64,000 nucleotides of DNA from Metallosphaera cuprina Ar-4 (GTDB lineage Archaea; Thermoproteota; Thermoprotei_A; Sulfolobales; Sulfolobaceae): positions 1,071,160 to 1,135,159 of the forward strand of contig NC_015435.1 of assembly GCF_000204925.1 (NCBI RefSeq), read 5' to 3'. Of this stretch, positions 37,099 to 47,206 are shown in pieces. The notes under the pieces are model-generated. The model ran no database searches and had not been told where the DNA came from. It saw only the letters and a list, made by a program, of their open reading frames with translations. Within the stretch, counting starts at the first letter, position 1; the number at the start of each line of letters is the position of its first letter. The translations under genes were made by a program, and so were the position numbers.

Positions 37099-37977
37099 AT
37101 GATCCTGATAGTTGGTGGTGGTATAACGGGACTGCTGATATCTCGCTATCTCAATGATGCGCAGGTCATAGACAAGTACGGAGAACCTAAGAACTCCCTT
37201 AGTAGTCTGTGGAACGTAATGCCTCCGCTTTGTGGAGAACTTAAGGAGGAATGTGACAGTTCGGCCAATGAGTTCGTGAAGATCTCAGAGGAACTAAACG
37301 TAAGTTACTCATGGAAGATCATCTTGAGGACACCGCCAAAAGGAGATAAGGTACTTACCCCGAGGGAGACTAAAGAGGTTGAGCCTCTATTGGATAGCGA
37401 GAGCGAAATCGTAGGAAAGGCTCTTCACGTGAACGGTGGAGACTTACTCTTAAAGCTGTCCAAGAACGTGAAAACGGCTAACGTAACTGGGATAGAGGTG
37501 AAGGACAACCAAATTACCTCTCTTAAAACTAACGTTGGGGAAATGCGTGCTGATTACTACGTTTTCTCAATAGGAAGGGATGAGGGAGGGCTGTTTAGGG
37601 GTAGGATAGCCTTAGATGGACTTAAGGGTCACGTTGTCGTCGCTCCTCCCCTGGGCATGAAGAACGTCCTCCTAATAGAGGACAGGCTCGGGGTAGAAGG
37701 TGAAGGTTACTCCTTACTTAACGGTGACTCTTATCCCTCAAACAAATGGGAAATAGATAGGGACCAGGTGGATAGAACAGTTACAATATTTAGCAAATAT
37801 CTAAAAAAAGTAATAAACCCTATCGAGATCAGAGTTGGATTCAGAGCCGTATCAAGAGGCAACGTCCCAATCCTGGAGAGGATATACGATAACGCGATTT
37901 TAGTGACAGGGTACAGGTTCGGCTGGTCCATAGCCCCTTGGTTAGCTAAGAGGGTAAAGGACATGATGAGGGGATGA
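37099..37977 (+). CDS. FAD-dependent oxidoreductase (DAO-like)
   Basis: A 292-residue flavoprotein of the D-amino-acid/glycine oxidase superfamily. FAD binding is shown by MILIVGGGITGLLISRYL at the very N-terminus, and the C-terminal block ILVTGYRFGWSIAPWLAKRV matches the second flavin contact. It is about 60-80 residues shorter than typical glycine oxidases, with a reduced substrate domain. Possible roles are amine or hydroxy-acid oxidation. It lies 38 nt upstream of dtdA on the same strand. Confidence 0.75.
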   Translation: MILIVGGGITGLLISRYLNDAQVIDKYGEPKNSLSSLWNVMPPLCGELKEECDSSANEFVKISEELNVSYSWKIILRTPPKGDKVLTPRETKEVEPLLDSESEIVGKALHVNGGDLLLKLSKNVKTANVTGIEVKDNQITSLKTNVGEMRADYYVFSIGRDEGGLFRGRIALDGLKGHVVVAPPLGMKNVLLIEDRLGVEGEGYSLLNGDSYPSNKWEIDRDQVDRTVTIFSKYLKKVINPIEIRVGFRAVSRGNVPILERIYDNAILVTGYRFGWSIAPWLAKRVKDMMRG

Positions 37978-38015
37978 CATAACAGTTAATAATTACGTAG
38001 CTACCTAAGTTCTCC

Positions 38016-38729
38016 ATGAACGTTAGAGTTTTGATATCGTCTAAGGACCCGGTTGGACTTACCGTAAAGAGGTTAGGTTACGCGTTCGAAGAGGTTGACG
38101 AGGACGTGACAAATTTCAATTACGCCAAAGGAGATGCAATAGTAATGATTTGCAGACACGAGAGTTCCACATTAAGGCCAGCACTGACTTTACATCATCC
38201 CGGGAACCCAGGTAAGAACACCATGGGCGGAAGGCCTGAAACTTTAGGTATCGCAAACCCTAGACTTTTAACTTCAATATTTCGCTCAGTTCTAGAGATT
38301 AGTGTAGATGTGGAGAAAGTCATTGAGGCGACTCATCACGGTCCTACAGACTTACCTTATCCCATCACATTCGTTGAGGTTGGAAGCGATGAGAGGATGT
38401 GGAGCAACGAGAGGATCGTCTCCTCGCTCGTGGATGCCGTACTCAAGGGGATAGAGAGGGCTGAGGATTTGAACTGTTCAGAAACGGTCTTAATATATGG
38501 AGGACCCCACTACTCTAAGGTCGCTTCCTCGGAATCAACAAGGAGATGTATTTCACATATAATTTCAAAACATTATATATCAGAATTAAACTCGGACGTA
38601 GTTCTTCAGAGCATAGAACGGAACCTTATTAGACCTAAAACTGCAATACTAGATAGTATCCCACGAAATAAGAGGGAACTTCTAACCCACGTTTTCAGTT
38701 CTAATAATATATCTATTGAGCTTAGATAA
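38016..38729 (+). CDS. dtdA: D-aminoacyl-tRNA deacylase (archaeal DTD2)
   Basis: A 237-residue zinc-dependent enzyme that removes D-amino acids wrongly attached to tRNA, the archaeal/plant type. Family blocks: [58 protein letters not shown] and [14 protein letters not shown]. Histidines in these blocks bind the metal. Its last 48 nt overlap the 3' end of the histidine phosphatase gene on the other strand. Possibly cotranscribed with the FAD oxidoreductase, which is attractive because that superfamily includes D-amino-acid oxidases, but this is conjecture. Confidence 0.92.
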   Translation: MNVRVLISSKDPVGLTVKRLGYAFEEVDEDVTNFNYAKGDAIVMICRHESSTLRPALTLHHPGNPGKNTMGGRPETLGIANPRLLTSIFRSVLEISVDVEKVIEATHHGPTDLPYPITFVEVGSDERMWSNERIVSSLVDAVLKGIERAEDLNCSETVLIYGGPHYSKVASSESTRRCISHIISKHYISELNSDVVLQSIERNLIRPKTAILDSIPRNKRELLTHVFSSNNISIELR

Positions 38730-39311
38730 CAGGGGGACCGAAAGAATTGGAGATCCGATGCTCAGTATTTTAGGCGTAGTGGACATCTCAACTACGGTTA
38801 AACTAGCGTTGGGTATTGAGATGCCTAGCGCTGAAACGTCGTCTAAATCTAAGATGTGACCGAGAACAGCTCTAATGGGATCGTAATGACTCACGGCTAT
38901 GACTACCTGTTCCTGGTTTAAGGAGTGGAGGAACTCAATCATCCTCTTCCTCAGGCTATCCCATGGTTCCAGGTTCTTAACGTCCAGCTGACCTTTAGCT
39001 ACCTTCAGCTTCCAATGATCGCTTGGATCAAACCTCTTGTTGTTTAACTCACCTAACCACCTCTCCCTAAGCCTTTCATCGATAACTGGAATCAAGCCCA
39101 GCTCGTTTCCTATTATCGTCGCGGTTTGATATGCCCTGAGGATTGGACTGGTAAAGATAACGTCTGTCTTTATTTTTTTCAGCTCCTGGGCAGCCCTCTT
39201 AGCTTGTTCTCTGCCCTCGTCGGTTAATGGAAAGTTGTTCACATCGTGAGAGAGTATCTTGTTGATGTTTGATGTACTCTGTCCATGTCTAACGAATATT
39301 ACAAGTGTCAT
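38682..39311 (-). CDS. Histidine phosphatase (PGM/CobC-like)
   Basis: A 209-residue member of the histidine phosphatase superfamily. Catalytic residues: [10 protein letters not shown] (residues 6-15), [12 protein letters not shown] with the second Arg, [12 protein letters not shown] with the acid Glu, and [11 protein letters not shown] with the second His. It may be a cofactor-dependent phosphoglycerate mutase or a phosphatase; the family cannot be split by eye. Convergent overlap of 48 nt with dtdA. Confidence 0.85.
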   Translation of the reverse strand: MTLVIFVRHGQSTSNINKILSHDVNNFPLTDEGREQAKRAAQELKKIKTDVIFTSPILRAYQTATIIGNELGLIPVIDERLRERWLGELNNKRFDPSDHWKLKVAKGQLDVKNLEPWDSLRKRMIEFLHSLNQEQVVIAVSHYDPIRAVLGHILDLDDVSALGISIPNASLTVVEMSTTPKILSIGSPILSVPLLSKLNRYIIRTENVG

Positions 39312-39495
39312 TTGTTAAAACTTATACTTAATAATTATATAAGTTGACGTTATCCGGAGATTGAGCCCCTCTCGGTAAGGAAGAGTCTCTCCTCTCATGA
39401 TTTAATCGAGTTAAATTAAACCCAGTTAAACTTGCGAAAATAATTTTCAGTTTTATGTTAGATAATTTTAAATTCAGTTAACTGAAGCGTTTTAT

Positions 39496-40467
39496 GTGGG
39501 CCTATTCAAAAGGAACAACCCAAGTGAATCTAACTCACAGCTGAAGATATTGTACACCACGGATATTCACGGATCTGATACAATATTCAAAAAATTTCTT
39601 AATGCGGGGAAGATATACAAGGTTAACTACCTCATAATTGGAGGAGATATAGCAGGCAAGTCTTTGACTCCAATCGTCGAACTAGGCGAAGGAAAGTTTG
39701 AGATAAACGGAAACGTTGTAGGAAGAGAGGGTTTGAAGCAGATAACAGACGAGATCAGGAAACAAGGCAACTACTACACGATAGTAGATAAGAGAGGTCT
39801 AAAGGAGATGAAGGCGGATAAAAGGAAGGTAGACGAGGCTTTCAAGAACTCCATGATCGAGGTATTGAGGAACTGGGGTAGAATAGCTGAGGAGAAACTG
39901 AAGGACACCGAAATCCCACTTTACGTTAACTTAGGTAATGACGACCCTCTCTATCTCTTTGACGTTATAGAGGAGAGCAAAGTAATGAGAAAGTGCGAGG
40001 GACAGGTTGTGAAATTAGGGGAACACGAGATGATTTCGTTCGGCTACGTTAACCCAACGCCCTGGAACACACCTAGGGAGATGCCGGAGGAGAAGATTTA
40101 CGAAGTGTTAAAAGGAGAGGCTAAGAAGATTGAAAACATGGAAACGGCAATCTTTAACGTTCACGCTCCTCCTTACAATACTAACCTAGATAACGCTCCG
40201 CTGCTCACTCCAGATTTGAAGCCTGTAATGAAGGGAGGGGAGATCGTTATGAATCACGTAGGGTCTGTCTCTGTCAGAAAGGTCCTGGAAGAGGAACAGC
40301 CGTTGCTCGGCCTCCACGGACACATTCATGAGTCGAGAGGTTTCGACAGGATAGGGAGGACGATCGTTTTAAACCCGGGTAGCGAACACAATGAGGGCAT
40401 ATTGCACGCTGCCTACATAATACTCGAGAAGGGGAGAATTAAGGCTCATCAGTTCATAATAGGATGA
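39496..40467 (+). CDS. Calcineurin-like metallophosphoesterase
   Basis: A 323-residue phosphoesterase. The five metal-binding motifs appear in order: [32 protein letters not shown] and [11 protein letters not shown]. The start is a GTG at 39496 (GLFKRNN); the ATG at 39494 is out of frame. An insert at residues 60-135 ([20 protein letters not shown]) is larger than in minimal phosphoesterases. Substrate unknown: phosphodiester or nucleotide. Confidence 0.82.
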   Translation: MGLFKRNNPSESNSQLKILYTTDIHGSDTIFKKFLNAGKIYKVNYLIIGGDIAGKSLTPIVELGEGKFEINGNVVGREGLKQITDEIRKQGNYYTIVDKRGLKEMKADKRKVDEAFKNSMIEVLRNWGRIAEEKLKDTEIPLYVNLGNDDPLYLFDVIEESKVMRKCEGQVVKLGEHEMISFGYVNPTPWNTPREMPEEKIYEVLKGEAKKIENMETAIFNVHAPPYNTNLDNAPLLTPDLKPVMKGGEIVMNHVGSVSVRKVLEEEQPLLGLHGHIHESRGFDRIGRTIVLNPGSEHNEGILHAAYIILEKGRIKAHQFIIG

Positions 40468-40549
40468 CGTCCTGTTTCTAGAGCTGGAGCTAGTTACGTT
40501 ATTCGTGAAGAGTATTAATTCGTGTATTTACCATTTACATATAGACTTT

Positions 40550-40584
40550 TACTAGATGTCAATCTAGCTGAATAACATCTAGTA
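40550..40584. repeat. 10-bp inverted repeat upstream of CBS gene
   Basis: TACTAGATGT (40550-40559) and its exact complement ACATCTAGTA (40575-40584) flank a 15-nt loop. It lies between two same-strand genes, about 80 nt after the phosphoesterase stop and about 50 nt before the TATA element of the CBS gene. It may be a hairpin end for the upstream mRNA or an operator. Confidence 0.5.
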
Positions 40585-40665
40585 GTGAACCGTTAACTGT
40601 TTAAGATGTTTTTATATGTATAAAGAATCAAAAGGTTTTTATGACCAAGCGTGACAATACTTATT

Positions 40666-41160
40666 ATGACCCGAACGGTTTCAGAGGTCGCTAATAAGAT
40701 AATAAGAGTCGTGAGAGAGGAAGACACTATAGTTTCAGCTGCCACGGAGATGAAAAACCACAACATTGGTTCGATGTTGGTTGTAGATAATCAAGGTCAG
40801 ATAGTGGGGATCGTAACCGAGAGAGACGTCGTGAGGGCTATGGCTGATCGCAGGCTCGATGGAAAGGTTAAGGACTACATGACCTCGTCTGTGAAAGGGG
40901 TAACTGAGGAAACCTCAGTTGAGGAAGCCGTAGGCATCATGCTCGAGAACGGATTTAGACATCTCCCAGTTATAGGAAAGGAAGGAAAGGTGATAGGGAT
41001 TGTCTCCATTAGAGACCTAGCTAGGGCGCTCTCTGATAACCATTTTTTACAATATGGAAAAGAGTGGACAGAAGTTAAGTCTTCGGGTGTGACGTGCCCC
41101 GTATGTGGACTAGAGATAGACGAAATGGGCTACTGCAATTGTGGCACGGGTTCAAGCTAA
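40666..41160 (+). CDS. CBS-pair protein with C-terminal zinc ribbon
   Basis: A 164-residue protein with two CBS domains (VVREEDTIVSAATEMKNHNI, GIVTERDVVRAMADRR; VTEETSVEEAVGIMLENGFR, GIVSIRDLARALSD) and a short zinc ribbon at the end (CPVCGLEIDEMGYCNCG). The ATG at 40666 is preferred: TATA-like GTTTTTAT (40635-40642) is centred 27 nt upstream. The GTG at 40651 is an alternative. CBS modules sense adenine nucleotides, and the ribbon may bind a partner or nucleic acid. Target unknown. Confidence 0.82.
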   Translation: MTRTVSEVANKIIRVVREEDTIVSAATEMKNHNIGSMLVVDNQGQIVGIVTERDVVRAMADRRLDGKVKDYMTSSVKGVTEETSVEEAVGIMLENGFRHLPVIGKEGKVIGIVSIRDLARALSDNHFLQYGKEWTEVKSSGVTCPVCGLEIDEMGYCNCGTGSS

Positions 41161-41171
41161 TTTTTTAAGAC

Positions 41172-41519
<348 letters not shown>

Positions 41520-41526
41520 GACCTAA

Positions 41527-41532
41527 TTTTTT
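41527..41532 (+). terminator. T-run after small protein gene
   Basis: Six T residues begin eight nt after the stop codon, between convergent genes; a likely factor-independent termination signal. Confidence 0.35.
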
Positions 41533-41569
41533 ACTGTCTTATTTCACACGAGTGAGCTTTGTAATAAGG

Positions 41570-43327
41570 CTACGCTGGAGTAACCTGGCTCTCCTCTCTA
41601 TCCTGCTTCACCAGAGCTACGTTTTCATCGCTTCTCGTTATTATTATGTAGTCAGTTAGGTCCTTAAGGTAGTCAACCAACTTTTGGAAGCGTTTTTGGT
41701 CGAACGTCATGAACGATTCGTCCACGATGAAGAACGGGGTCTTAAAGTAAGCCTTTATTGCGGTTATAACTAGAACCAACGCTAAAGAGGTCCTCTCTGA
41801 AGAGGAGAGCTTCCTCAAGTCCATAAGAGTCCCGTTCCTCCTGACGACCAGTGAAAAGTCAGGTGTTATCTCAGCCTCTAGATTAAACTCCAGTTCCTTC
41901 ATTAAGTAGTTCGCGATCTTTGTGAACTCCTCTCTAGCTCTAGATAACCTAGTTATATACTCCTTTTGAAGCTGCTCCGACTGAGCCTCCAGCTCTTCGA
42001 TTTCCTTCTCCTTCTCCTTTATCCTGTTTAACGTAGATGTAGGTATGCCAAGGCTGGCAAGTTCGTATTCAAGTTGACTCTTCTTGTTTAGAAGCTCATT
42101 CAACCTCTTAGATACCGCATCCTCCTGCCCCATAACCCTAATGACCTCTGAACTCTTGTTGAACCTGTCCTCCATCTCCCTCTTTTGTCTCTCCAGTTCG
42201 CCTATCTGATCCTTTACCATTTCCATCCTAGCTATGAGCTCCTGCTTCTTGCTTCTTAGCCTTTCTATTTCGTTCCTAACGCCTTCAAATTCAGCAAGCT
42301 TTCTCGTTATTTCGTCCCTCTTTCCGTTCAGTTCGTCTATCTCTCTTTTCACTCCCTCAAGCGAGTTCATTCTTAGCCTCAGCTCGTTTGATATTATGTC
42401 AATTCTAGTCCTCCAGTTTTCCGGATCGACGTGACTTCCACATACGTAACATGTGCTCAGGTGCTCCTTCTCAGCCTCCTTTATTTCGTCCAACACTCTC
42501 TCTAACACCCTTATACCTATCTCAGTCTCATTCCTCAAGCCGGTCTTTCTCTGAAGGTCTTGAACAATTTGATTTAGTTGGTCTTCAAAGATTTTCTTTA
42601 TTTCAGGTTTAATCATAGACTCCTTCTGTTGAATCTCAAGCTCCAGCTTCATGTGTTTATTTTGAAGATCTGAAAGCTCCTTCTTCTTCTGCTCTATCTT
42701 TGAGTTAAGCTCGAGCAACTTGTTCTGTCTAGTGACGGAGATCGTTTGCGTAGTGCTATTTATCAGCCTATCGCTCTCGTTTTCCTTCTTTATCATCTCT
42801 ATTTCGTTCTCAATTGTCTTTATCTCGGCCTGTATTGTGACGGCGTCCTTATACTTGTTCCTAAGCTCCTCGTTTTCTTCCCTGATGAGTTTGAGCTTTT
42901 GGTCAACGTTTAACTTCAGTTGCTTTATCTTTTCTATTTCTGATGTAGTCGAAATGAACCACTCGATCTGCTCCTGACCTCCCAAGATCTGGTTAAGCAG
43001 TTTGTTCTCAGGTGAGAAGAATGATAGCATAAGCGCCCTCTTGTCGTCCATAATGAGGTTAATGTTTTCGCTTATCTTTCCCTTCGATCTCACGATCCTC
43101 CTATAGTACTCCTTGTTGTTGTACTTCACCTCTATGTATCCAGTGTCGGAGAAAACGTTCAAAAGGTCCTCTGCTGTAATCTCTGAGGTTAACAAGGAAA
43201 CTAAAGCCTTAGATAGTGAGGACTTACCATAAGCGTTAGGTGCGGTGTAAACGTTAACTCCTTTAGTCAAATCAACGTCGAGCGGTGTAGTTATCCCACC
43301 TATATTCCTAATTCTAACTCTCATCAT
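41570..43327 (-). CDS. SMC/Rad50-like ATPase, possible coalescin (ClsN)
   Basis: A 585-residue ABC-type ATPase with SMC layout. Walker A is TAPNAYGKSSLSK (about residue 30). Long coiled coils (about 130-260 and 310-480) flank a zinc-hook-like CYVCGSHVDPENW near residue 290. The ABC signature is degenerate, LSSSERTSLAL instead of LSGGE, and Walker B is FFIVDESFMTFD. It is shorter than Rad50 (859 here) and not linked to mre11. These traits fit archaea-specific SMC-related proteins such as coalescin, which organises Sulfolobus chromosome compartments. Identity with coalescin is an inference. Confidence 0.72.
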   Translation of the reverse strand: MMRVRIRNIGGITTPLDVDLTKGVNVYTAPNAYGKSSLSKALVSLLTSEITAEDLLNVFSDTGYIEVKYNNKEYYRRIVRSKGKISENINLIMDDKRALMLSFFSPENKLLNQILGGQEQIEWFISTTSEIEKIKQLKLNVDQKLKLIREENEELRNKYKDAVTIQAEIKTIENEIEMIKKENESDRLINSTTQTISVTRQNKLLELNSKIEQKKKELSDLQNKHMKLELEIQQKESMIKPEIKKIFEDQLNQIVQDLQRKTGLRNETEIGIRVLERVLDEIKEAEKEHLSTCYVCGSHVDPENWRTRIDIISNELRLRMNSLEGVKREIDELNGKRDEITRKLAEFEGVRNEIERLRSKKQELIARMEMVKDQIGELERQKREMEDRFNKSSEVIRVMGQEDAVSKRLNELLNKKSQLEYELASLGIPTSTLNRIKEKEKEIEELEAQSEQLQKEYITRLSRAREEFTKIANYLMKELEFNLEAEITPDFSLVVRRNGTLMDLRKLSSSERTSLALVLVITAIKAYFKTPFFIVDESFMTFDQKRFQKLVDYLKDLTDYIIITRSDENVALVKQDREESQVTPA

Positions 43328-43482
43328 ACGAAAGTGTGTTTTCGTCCTTTAAAAAAATTTTCTCAAAAATTTCAATCTAACAAACACTGAGTTATGGGTC
43401 GCCTCATCCTTGCCTAGCGAGGTTTAAGGCGAGTTTTCAAGATGAACTAAAAATAAGAGCAACAATTTTGCTTTTTTAGAAC

Positions 43483-44400
43483 ATGGCTCGTAAAGTTCTA
43501 ATAGATTCGGATACGGCCTCTGATGATACTATCGCCATTATGCTATCTTCAAGGCTGTTTGAGCTTCTTGGCGTCACGATAGTAGCAGGTAACGTGGAGT
43601 TCAAGGATCAGATAAGAAACGCTCTCTTCACCTTGGAGTACATAAACCGAGAAGATGTACCCGTTTATTTAGGTTTTGATAGACCTATTTTAGGAACGTG
43701 GAGGACCGTAGAGGAGGTACACGGAAGTAACGGAATGGGGGGATGGCAATTTAAAGATCCGGCGAAGAAGCCAGAGAGTGAACATGCAATAGACGCTATA
43801 ATCAGGTTATCCAAGGAGTTCTCTGGAGAGATTGAAATATTGGCCGTTTCACCATTAACTAACCTTGCCTTAGCTTACTTGAGAGATAGATCGATAGTAA
43901 ATAGGATCAAGAAGGTTTGGATCATGGGGGGCGCACTGACTAGAGGCAACACCACGCCCTTAGCGGAGTTCAACTTTTGGGTTGATCCTGAGGCCGCTAA
44001 GATAGTCCTGGATGCTGGATTTGACGTTACTATCGTACCGTGGGAAACTGCGGAGGACTACGGCTTAATAGATCTGGAGACGTGGGGTAGAATAAGGAAA
44101 ATGGGTACTAAGTTGTCTAACTTCTTCGTCAACGTTAACAAAACCTTGCTTGAATACTCCATTAAACAGGGCAACAGAGGAAGCGTTCATCCCGACTCCT
44201 TAACGGTCTACCTAGCGTATGACAACTCCTCAATAACGGAACAAAGGAGGTTTAAAGTGAACGTTGAGCTTTGCTCCACCTCAAGGGGTGGTATGCTGAT
44301 AGACTGGTATGGTAAAGATAACCTAAACAGCAACCTAGTGCTTAGGGCGGATTCGAACAAGTTTAAGGACGAACTGCTACTTACCCTTTCTTCATTTTAG
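43483..44400 (+). CDS. Inosine-uridine-type nucleoside hydrolase
   Basis: A 305-residue calcium-dependent ribonucleoside hydrolase that releases bases from nucleosides. The calcium-binding signature [17 protein letters not shown] (residues 5-21) is intact, VHGSNGMGG and [11 protein letters not shown] follow, and the ligand Asp lies in [11 protein letters not shown] near residue 163. Base preference cannot be read. Divergent from the SMC-like gene; its 3' end overlaps the Fur-type gene by 20 nt. Confidence 0.88.
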   Translation: MARKVLIDSDTASDDTIAIMLSSRLFELLGVTIVAGNVEFKDQIRNALFTLEYINREDVPVYLGFDRPILGTWRTVEEVHGSNGMGGWQFKDPAKKPESEHAIDAIIRLSKEFSGEIEILAVSPLTNLALAYLRDRSIVNRIKKVWIMGGALTRGNTTPLAEFNFWVDPEAAKIVLDAGFDVTIVPWETAEDYGLIDLETWGRIRKMGTKLSNFFVNVNKTLLEYSIKQGNRGSVHPDSLTVYLAYDNSSITEQRRFKVNVELCSTSRGGMLIDWYGKDNLNSNLVLRADSNKFKDELLLTLSSF

Positions 44401-44788
44401 AACATTCTGCATACACAATTACGCTTAAGTTCTTAGGCTCTATCCCCCTACCCTCTAGCTCCTTTTGAACTGATGAGAGGTCCAAATCTACGTCCATTAC
44501 GTCACCTAGATCTTCACAGTAAACGTTTACGTGAGGTTCCATCCTAACCTCATACCAGGTCTTACCGCCTGCCTCAAAGGATCTAATTATGCCTGCCTTC
44601 TCCAGGGTGTCTAGCACGTTATAAACTGTTGAGAGGCTTATGCTTGGTTCGGTTTTCTTCAACTCGCTGAATATCTGTTCTCCACTGAAGTGTCCACCTC
44701 TCATCATTTCCTTAATCACGGCTATCCTCTGTGGGGTCACCTTCAATCCCTTGGTTCGTAACATCTCAACTATTTCTGCTTCCATCAA
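44381..44788 (-). CDS. Fur-family transcription regulator
   Basis: A 135-residue Fur/PerR-type repressor. The winged helix covers residues 1-80 ([36 protein letters not shown]). The dimerisation half reads [20 protein letters not shown]: the second Cys of the usual C-x2-C zinc site is Leu, and the C-terminal pair is reduced to AECSK. The structural zinc is therefore probably missing or differently bound. Regulates metal or peroxide response genes in relatives; targets here unknown. Confidence 0.85.
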   Translation of the reverse strand: MMEAEIVEMLRTKGLKVTPQRIAVIKEMMRGGHFSGEQIFSELKKTEPSISLSTVYNVLDTLEKAGIIRSFEAGGKTWYEVRMEPHVNVYCEDLGDVMDVDLDLSSVQKELEGRGIEPKNLSVIVYAECSKMKKG

Positions 44789-44948
44789 AGAATCATTATT
44801 AAGTTGTAGTAATTAAAATTAGTCCCTCCAAGAGCTTTCTGCAATGTGAACCTGATAAAAATGGCGTCAAGGATCTCGAAGGTTTCAACAAAAGTAACGA
44901 TCTACTGTTCTAAAAAGAGTTTTAAGCTAAAGCTGAAACAAATGAATT

Positions 44949-45758
44949 ATGGGTATAGTTAGGGAAGTTGTGGTTTTGAGGCCTTTCGATAACTTACTCT
45001 ACGCATCGAAATTGATGGCTGTGGAGAGTATACCGAAATCGATAGTTATAGACGAGAACGGTTCTCCTATAGGCATCATAACGCAAAAGGACATAGTTAA
45101 ATTCGTTCACAGCATGGGAGAGGAGAGGTCCCTGGAGGAGGTAATGTTATCTGAGGTTATGAGGAAAGACGTGATATGCGTCAATCCAAGCATAGATCCC
45201 TTCGATGCGGCGCAAATAATGATAGATAAGAAACAACCGTTGCTCGCGGTCTGTAACGAGGAGGAGAAGGCTGTCGGGATGATCATAAAAAGCGATCTGA
45301 GCAACTTTTACGCCTCTCAAGTCAAAGGGTTACAAAAGGTGAGGGAGTTGATGAGCTCACCGGTTGTGACGATAGAGCCCTCTGACAAGCTGGGCGTTGC
45401 GGTTGAGAGGCTGGTTTCGAGCAACCTTAGCAGATTGGTAGTTCAGACGAACGGGAGGGTAGTAGGAGTCGTTACCACAACCGATCTACTTTACGTAGCG
45501 CCCGCCCTTAAGTTTAAGGATAGTAAGATAGAGGTGAGGGATGTGATGAGTCCTAACGTTATAGTTGTAGACAGCAACGAGGATATGGCTAACGCGGCCA
45601 GGCTTATGGCCTCTAGGAAAATAAAGGGGATCCCAATAGTAGAGAAGGATGGGAAGTTGGCGGGAATTGTAACGACGACAGATGTCGTGAGAGCTCTAAT
45701 GGACCAGAGCGTGAAAAAGTACCTCTTTGAGATAAAGATGTACACCTCAACCTTTTGA
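44949..45758 (+). CDS. Protein with four CBS domains
   Basis: A 269-residue protein consisting of two Bateman modules. Each of the four repeats ends with the typical [36 protein letters not shown] or [12 protein letters not shown]. No catalytic domain is attached. It probably senses AMP/ATP or SAM-like ligands and regulates a partner. Divergent from the Fur-type gene, with about 160 bp between. Own promoter. Confidence 0.85.
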   Translation: MGIVREVVVLRPFDNLLYASKLMAVESIPKSIVIDENGSPIGIITQKDIVKFVHSMGEERSLEEVMLSEVMRKDVICVNPSIDPFDAAQIMIDKKQPLLAVCNEEEKAVGMIIKSDLSNFYASQVKGLQKVRELMSSPVVTIEPSDKLGVAVERLVSSNLSRLVVQTNGRVVGVVTTTDLLYVAPALKFKDSKIEVRDVMSPNVIVVDSNEDMANAARLMASRKIKGIPIVEKDGKLAGIVTTTDVVRALMDQSVKKYLFEIKMYTSTF

Positions 45759-45837
45759 TATCCCTTTTGTCATAGTTTCTTGAACAAAATAATTTCTCGA
45801 AAAACCAATCATCAAGAGTGATGGCTTTAAACTTCTC

Positions 45838-45888
45838 ACTTCTATTTTATATAGAAGTCTTAATAAATGATGTAGTTCTATATAAAAT
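45838..45888. promoter_or_regulatory. Nested inverted repeats in A/T-rich intergenic region
   Basis: ATTTTATATAGAA (45844-45856) is repeated as its exact complement TTCTATATAAAAT (45876-45888). The left arm is itself inside a palindrome, ACTTCTAT-TTTAT-ATAGAAGT (45838-45858). The arms contain TATA-like TATATAAAA on opposite strands. The element lies between the four-CBS gene and the Cys-rich protein gene. Confidence 0.5.
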
Positions 45889-46021
45889 CTTAACATAAAA
45901 CTGTTTAACTTACAACATTAATCCCTTAGCTACACATCAAACCTAAAGTTATGAGTTAACCTAAGATCCCACTTAATTGACTTAAGGTTTAATTTTGTGT
46001 ATTGGTACATAACATGTAGAC

Positions 46022-46486
46022 ATGGAAAATTTTAGGTCCCTCATAATAGATATATACCTTTCCTCTAGGCTACCCAATTTTCAGGGCGTTTTACAAGAGG
46101 GTGTAAACAAACGTTCCAAGTGCAGTTACTACGACGGTAAGTTCTGTAACGTCGTGAAGACTAAGGATCCGGTGCTCGTATCTTGGGAGGTATCTGATCG
46201 AATAGTCCCTCATCCGATCATGTGTTACCTTTGTCCTTACTACTCCTCTGGCGCGGAGAGTAAGGTCATCACGTCTCTTCTTCAACTCCTTAGAGACTAC
46301 GTTTCTATGAGGAACGGAATCGAAAGGGAGATATACAACCTAGAAAGCAGGACGACGGAGATGCTCTACTCCTCTATAGTACTGAGGAGGAGGAGACAGG
46401 AGTTGATATCTATACTAAATGAGGTTCAATCCAAAATCGAACTGATCAAGTTATTAATAAAATACGAGGAGGAGAACCATGTTTGA
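46022..46486 (+). CDS. Four-cysteine protein with coiled coil, unknown function
   Basis: A 154-residue protein with Cys34, Cys42, Cys68 and Cys71 (KCSYYDGKFC and MCYLCPYY), likely binding one zinc ion or an iron-sulfur cluster. Residues 83-150 form a long helix with heptad character (TEMLYSSIVLRRRRQELISI), a probable coiled coil. It overlaps the methyltransferase gene by 8 nt, so the two are coupled. The family is not recognised. The ATG at 46022 has an A/T-rich upstream promoter. Confidence 0.62.
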   Translation: MENFRSLIIDIYLSSRLPNFQGVLQEGVNKRSKCSYYDGKFCNVVKTKDPVLVSWEVSDRIVPHPIMCYLCPYYSSGAESKVITSLLQLLRDYVSMRNGIEREIYNLESRTTEMLYSSIVLRRRRQELISILNEVQSKIELIKLLIKYEEENHV

Positions 46487-47102
46487 CGACCCCGAAGGAT
46501 ATTTGAAATGGTACAAAACGCATGAGCTGACTTACGAAAACGAGAGAAGGGCTATAGAATCTCTTAACCCAAGGGATTGTCTTGATATAGGATCCGGACC
46601 TTCAGTATTTCATGAGAGCATAAAAGGGAACGTTGTCTCCTTGGATTTATCAGAGTTCATGCTAGGATCGGTAGAGGGTGATAGGGTTTTGGCGGACGCC
46701 CATTTCCTTCCGTTTAGGGAGAGAGCGTTCCCGTGTACCTTCTCGTCAGTCACAATATGTTTCCTTGACAACCTTGAGGACTTCATTAAGGAGGTTAAAA
46801 GAGTTACTAGGGGATATTTCATTGGATGCATCGTGAGGGCGGACTCCAGCTGGGGCGAATTCTACTCTAACCTAGGGAAGAGGGGACATAAGTACTACTC
46901 AAAAGCAAATTTCATTAGTAAGGCGGATTTTCTAACTCTAGTCAGGAAGCACTTCGTCATAGATAAAATAGCTTCCGTACTGAAATACGGACCAACGGAT
47001 CAGGAGGTGAGAGAGGAACCCATAGGGGAGGACGGAGCGTATGTGTGCGTGAGAGGAGTTAGGCCTCCTGACGGTCCAGGCCTCAGTAACCACTCTAGAT
47101 AA
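46479..47102 (+). CDS. SAM-dependent methyltransferase
   Basis: A 207-residue class I methyltransferase. The SAM-binding motif is DCLDIGSGPSVFHES (about residues 33-47), VVSLDLSEFML follows as motif II, and DAHFLPFRERAF is typical of small-molecule or lipid/quinone methylases of the UbiE-like group. It overlaps the Cys-rich gene. Substrate unknown. Confidence 0.8.
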   Translation: MFDDPEGYLKWYKTHELTYENERRAIESLNPRDCLDIGSGPSVFHESIKGNVVSLDLSEFMLGSVEGDRVLADAHFLPFRERAFPCTFSSVTICFLDNLEDFIKEVKRVTRGYFIGCIVRADSSWGEFYSNLGKRGHKYYSKANFISKADFLTLVRKHFVIDKIASVLKYGPTDQEVREEPIGEDGAYVCVRGVRPPDGPGLSNHSR

Positions 47103-47206
47103 AGATGAGGTCTTTGTAATAAAACTCAATCAATATGATTTTTAAAATCTATCTTTACATCTGAGGTGCTAACCTGTATTTTAATTTTCATCGATGGCCT
47201 CATGAG

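Noticed and set aside
40641-40694. ATG at 40641 as an upstream start that would need a frameshift into the CBS gene
   Set aside because: A normal in-frame ATG at 40666 has a correctly spaced TATA element, and no shift-prone sequence is present.
42234-42977. Plus-strand open frames opposite the SMC-like gene
   Set aside because: Ser/Leu/Phe-rich shadows of coiled-coil codons on the other strand.
47101-47170. Possible C/D-box RNA after the methyltransferase gene (AAGATGA ... CTGA)
   Set aside because: Box C has a mismatch, and the guide lengths and D'-C' spacing are wrong, unlike the clear case at 54183.
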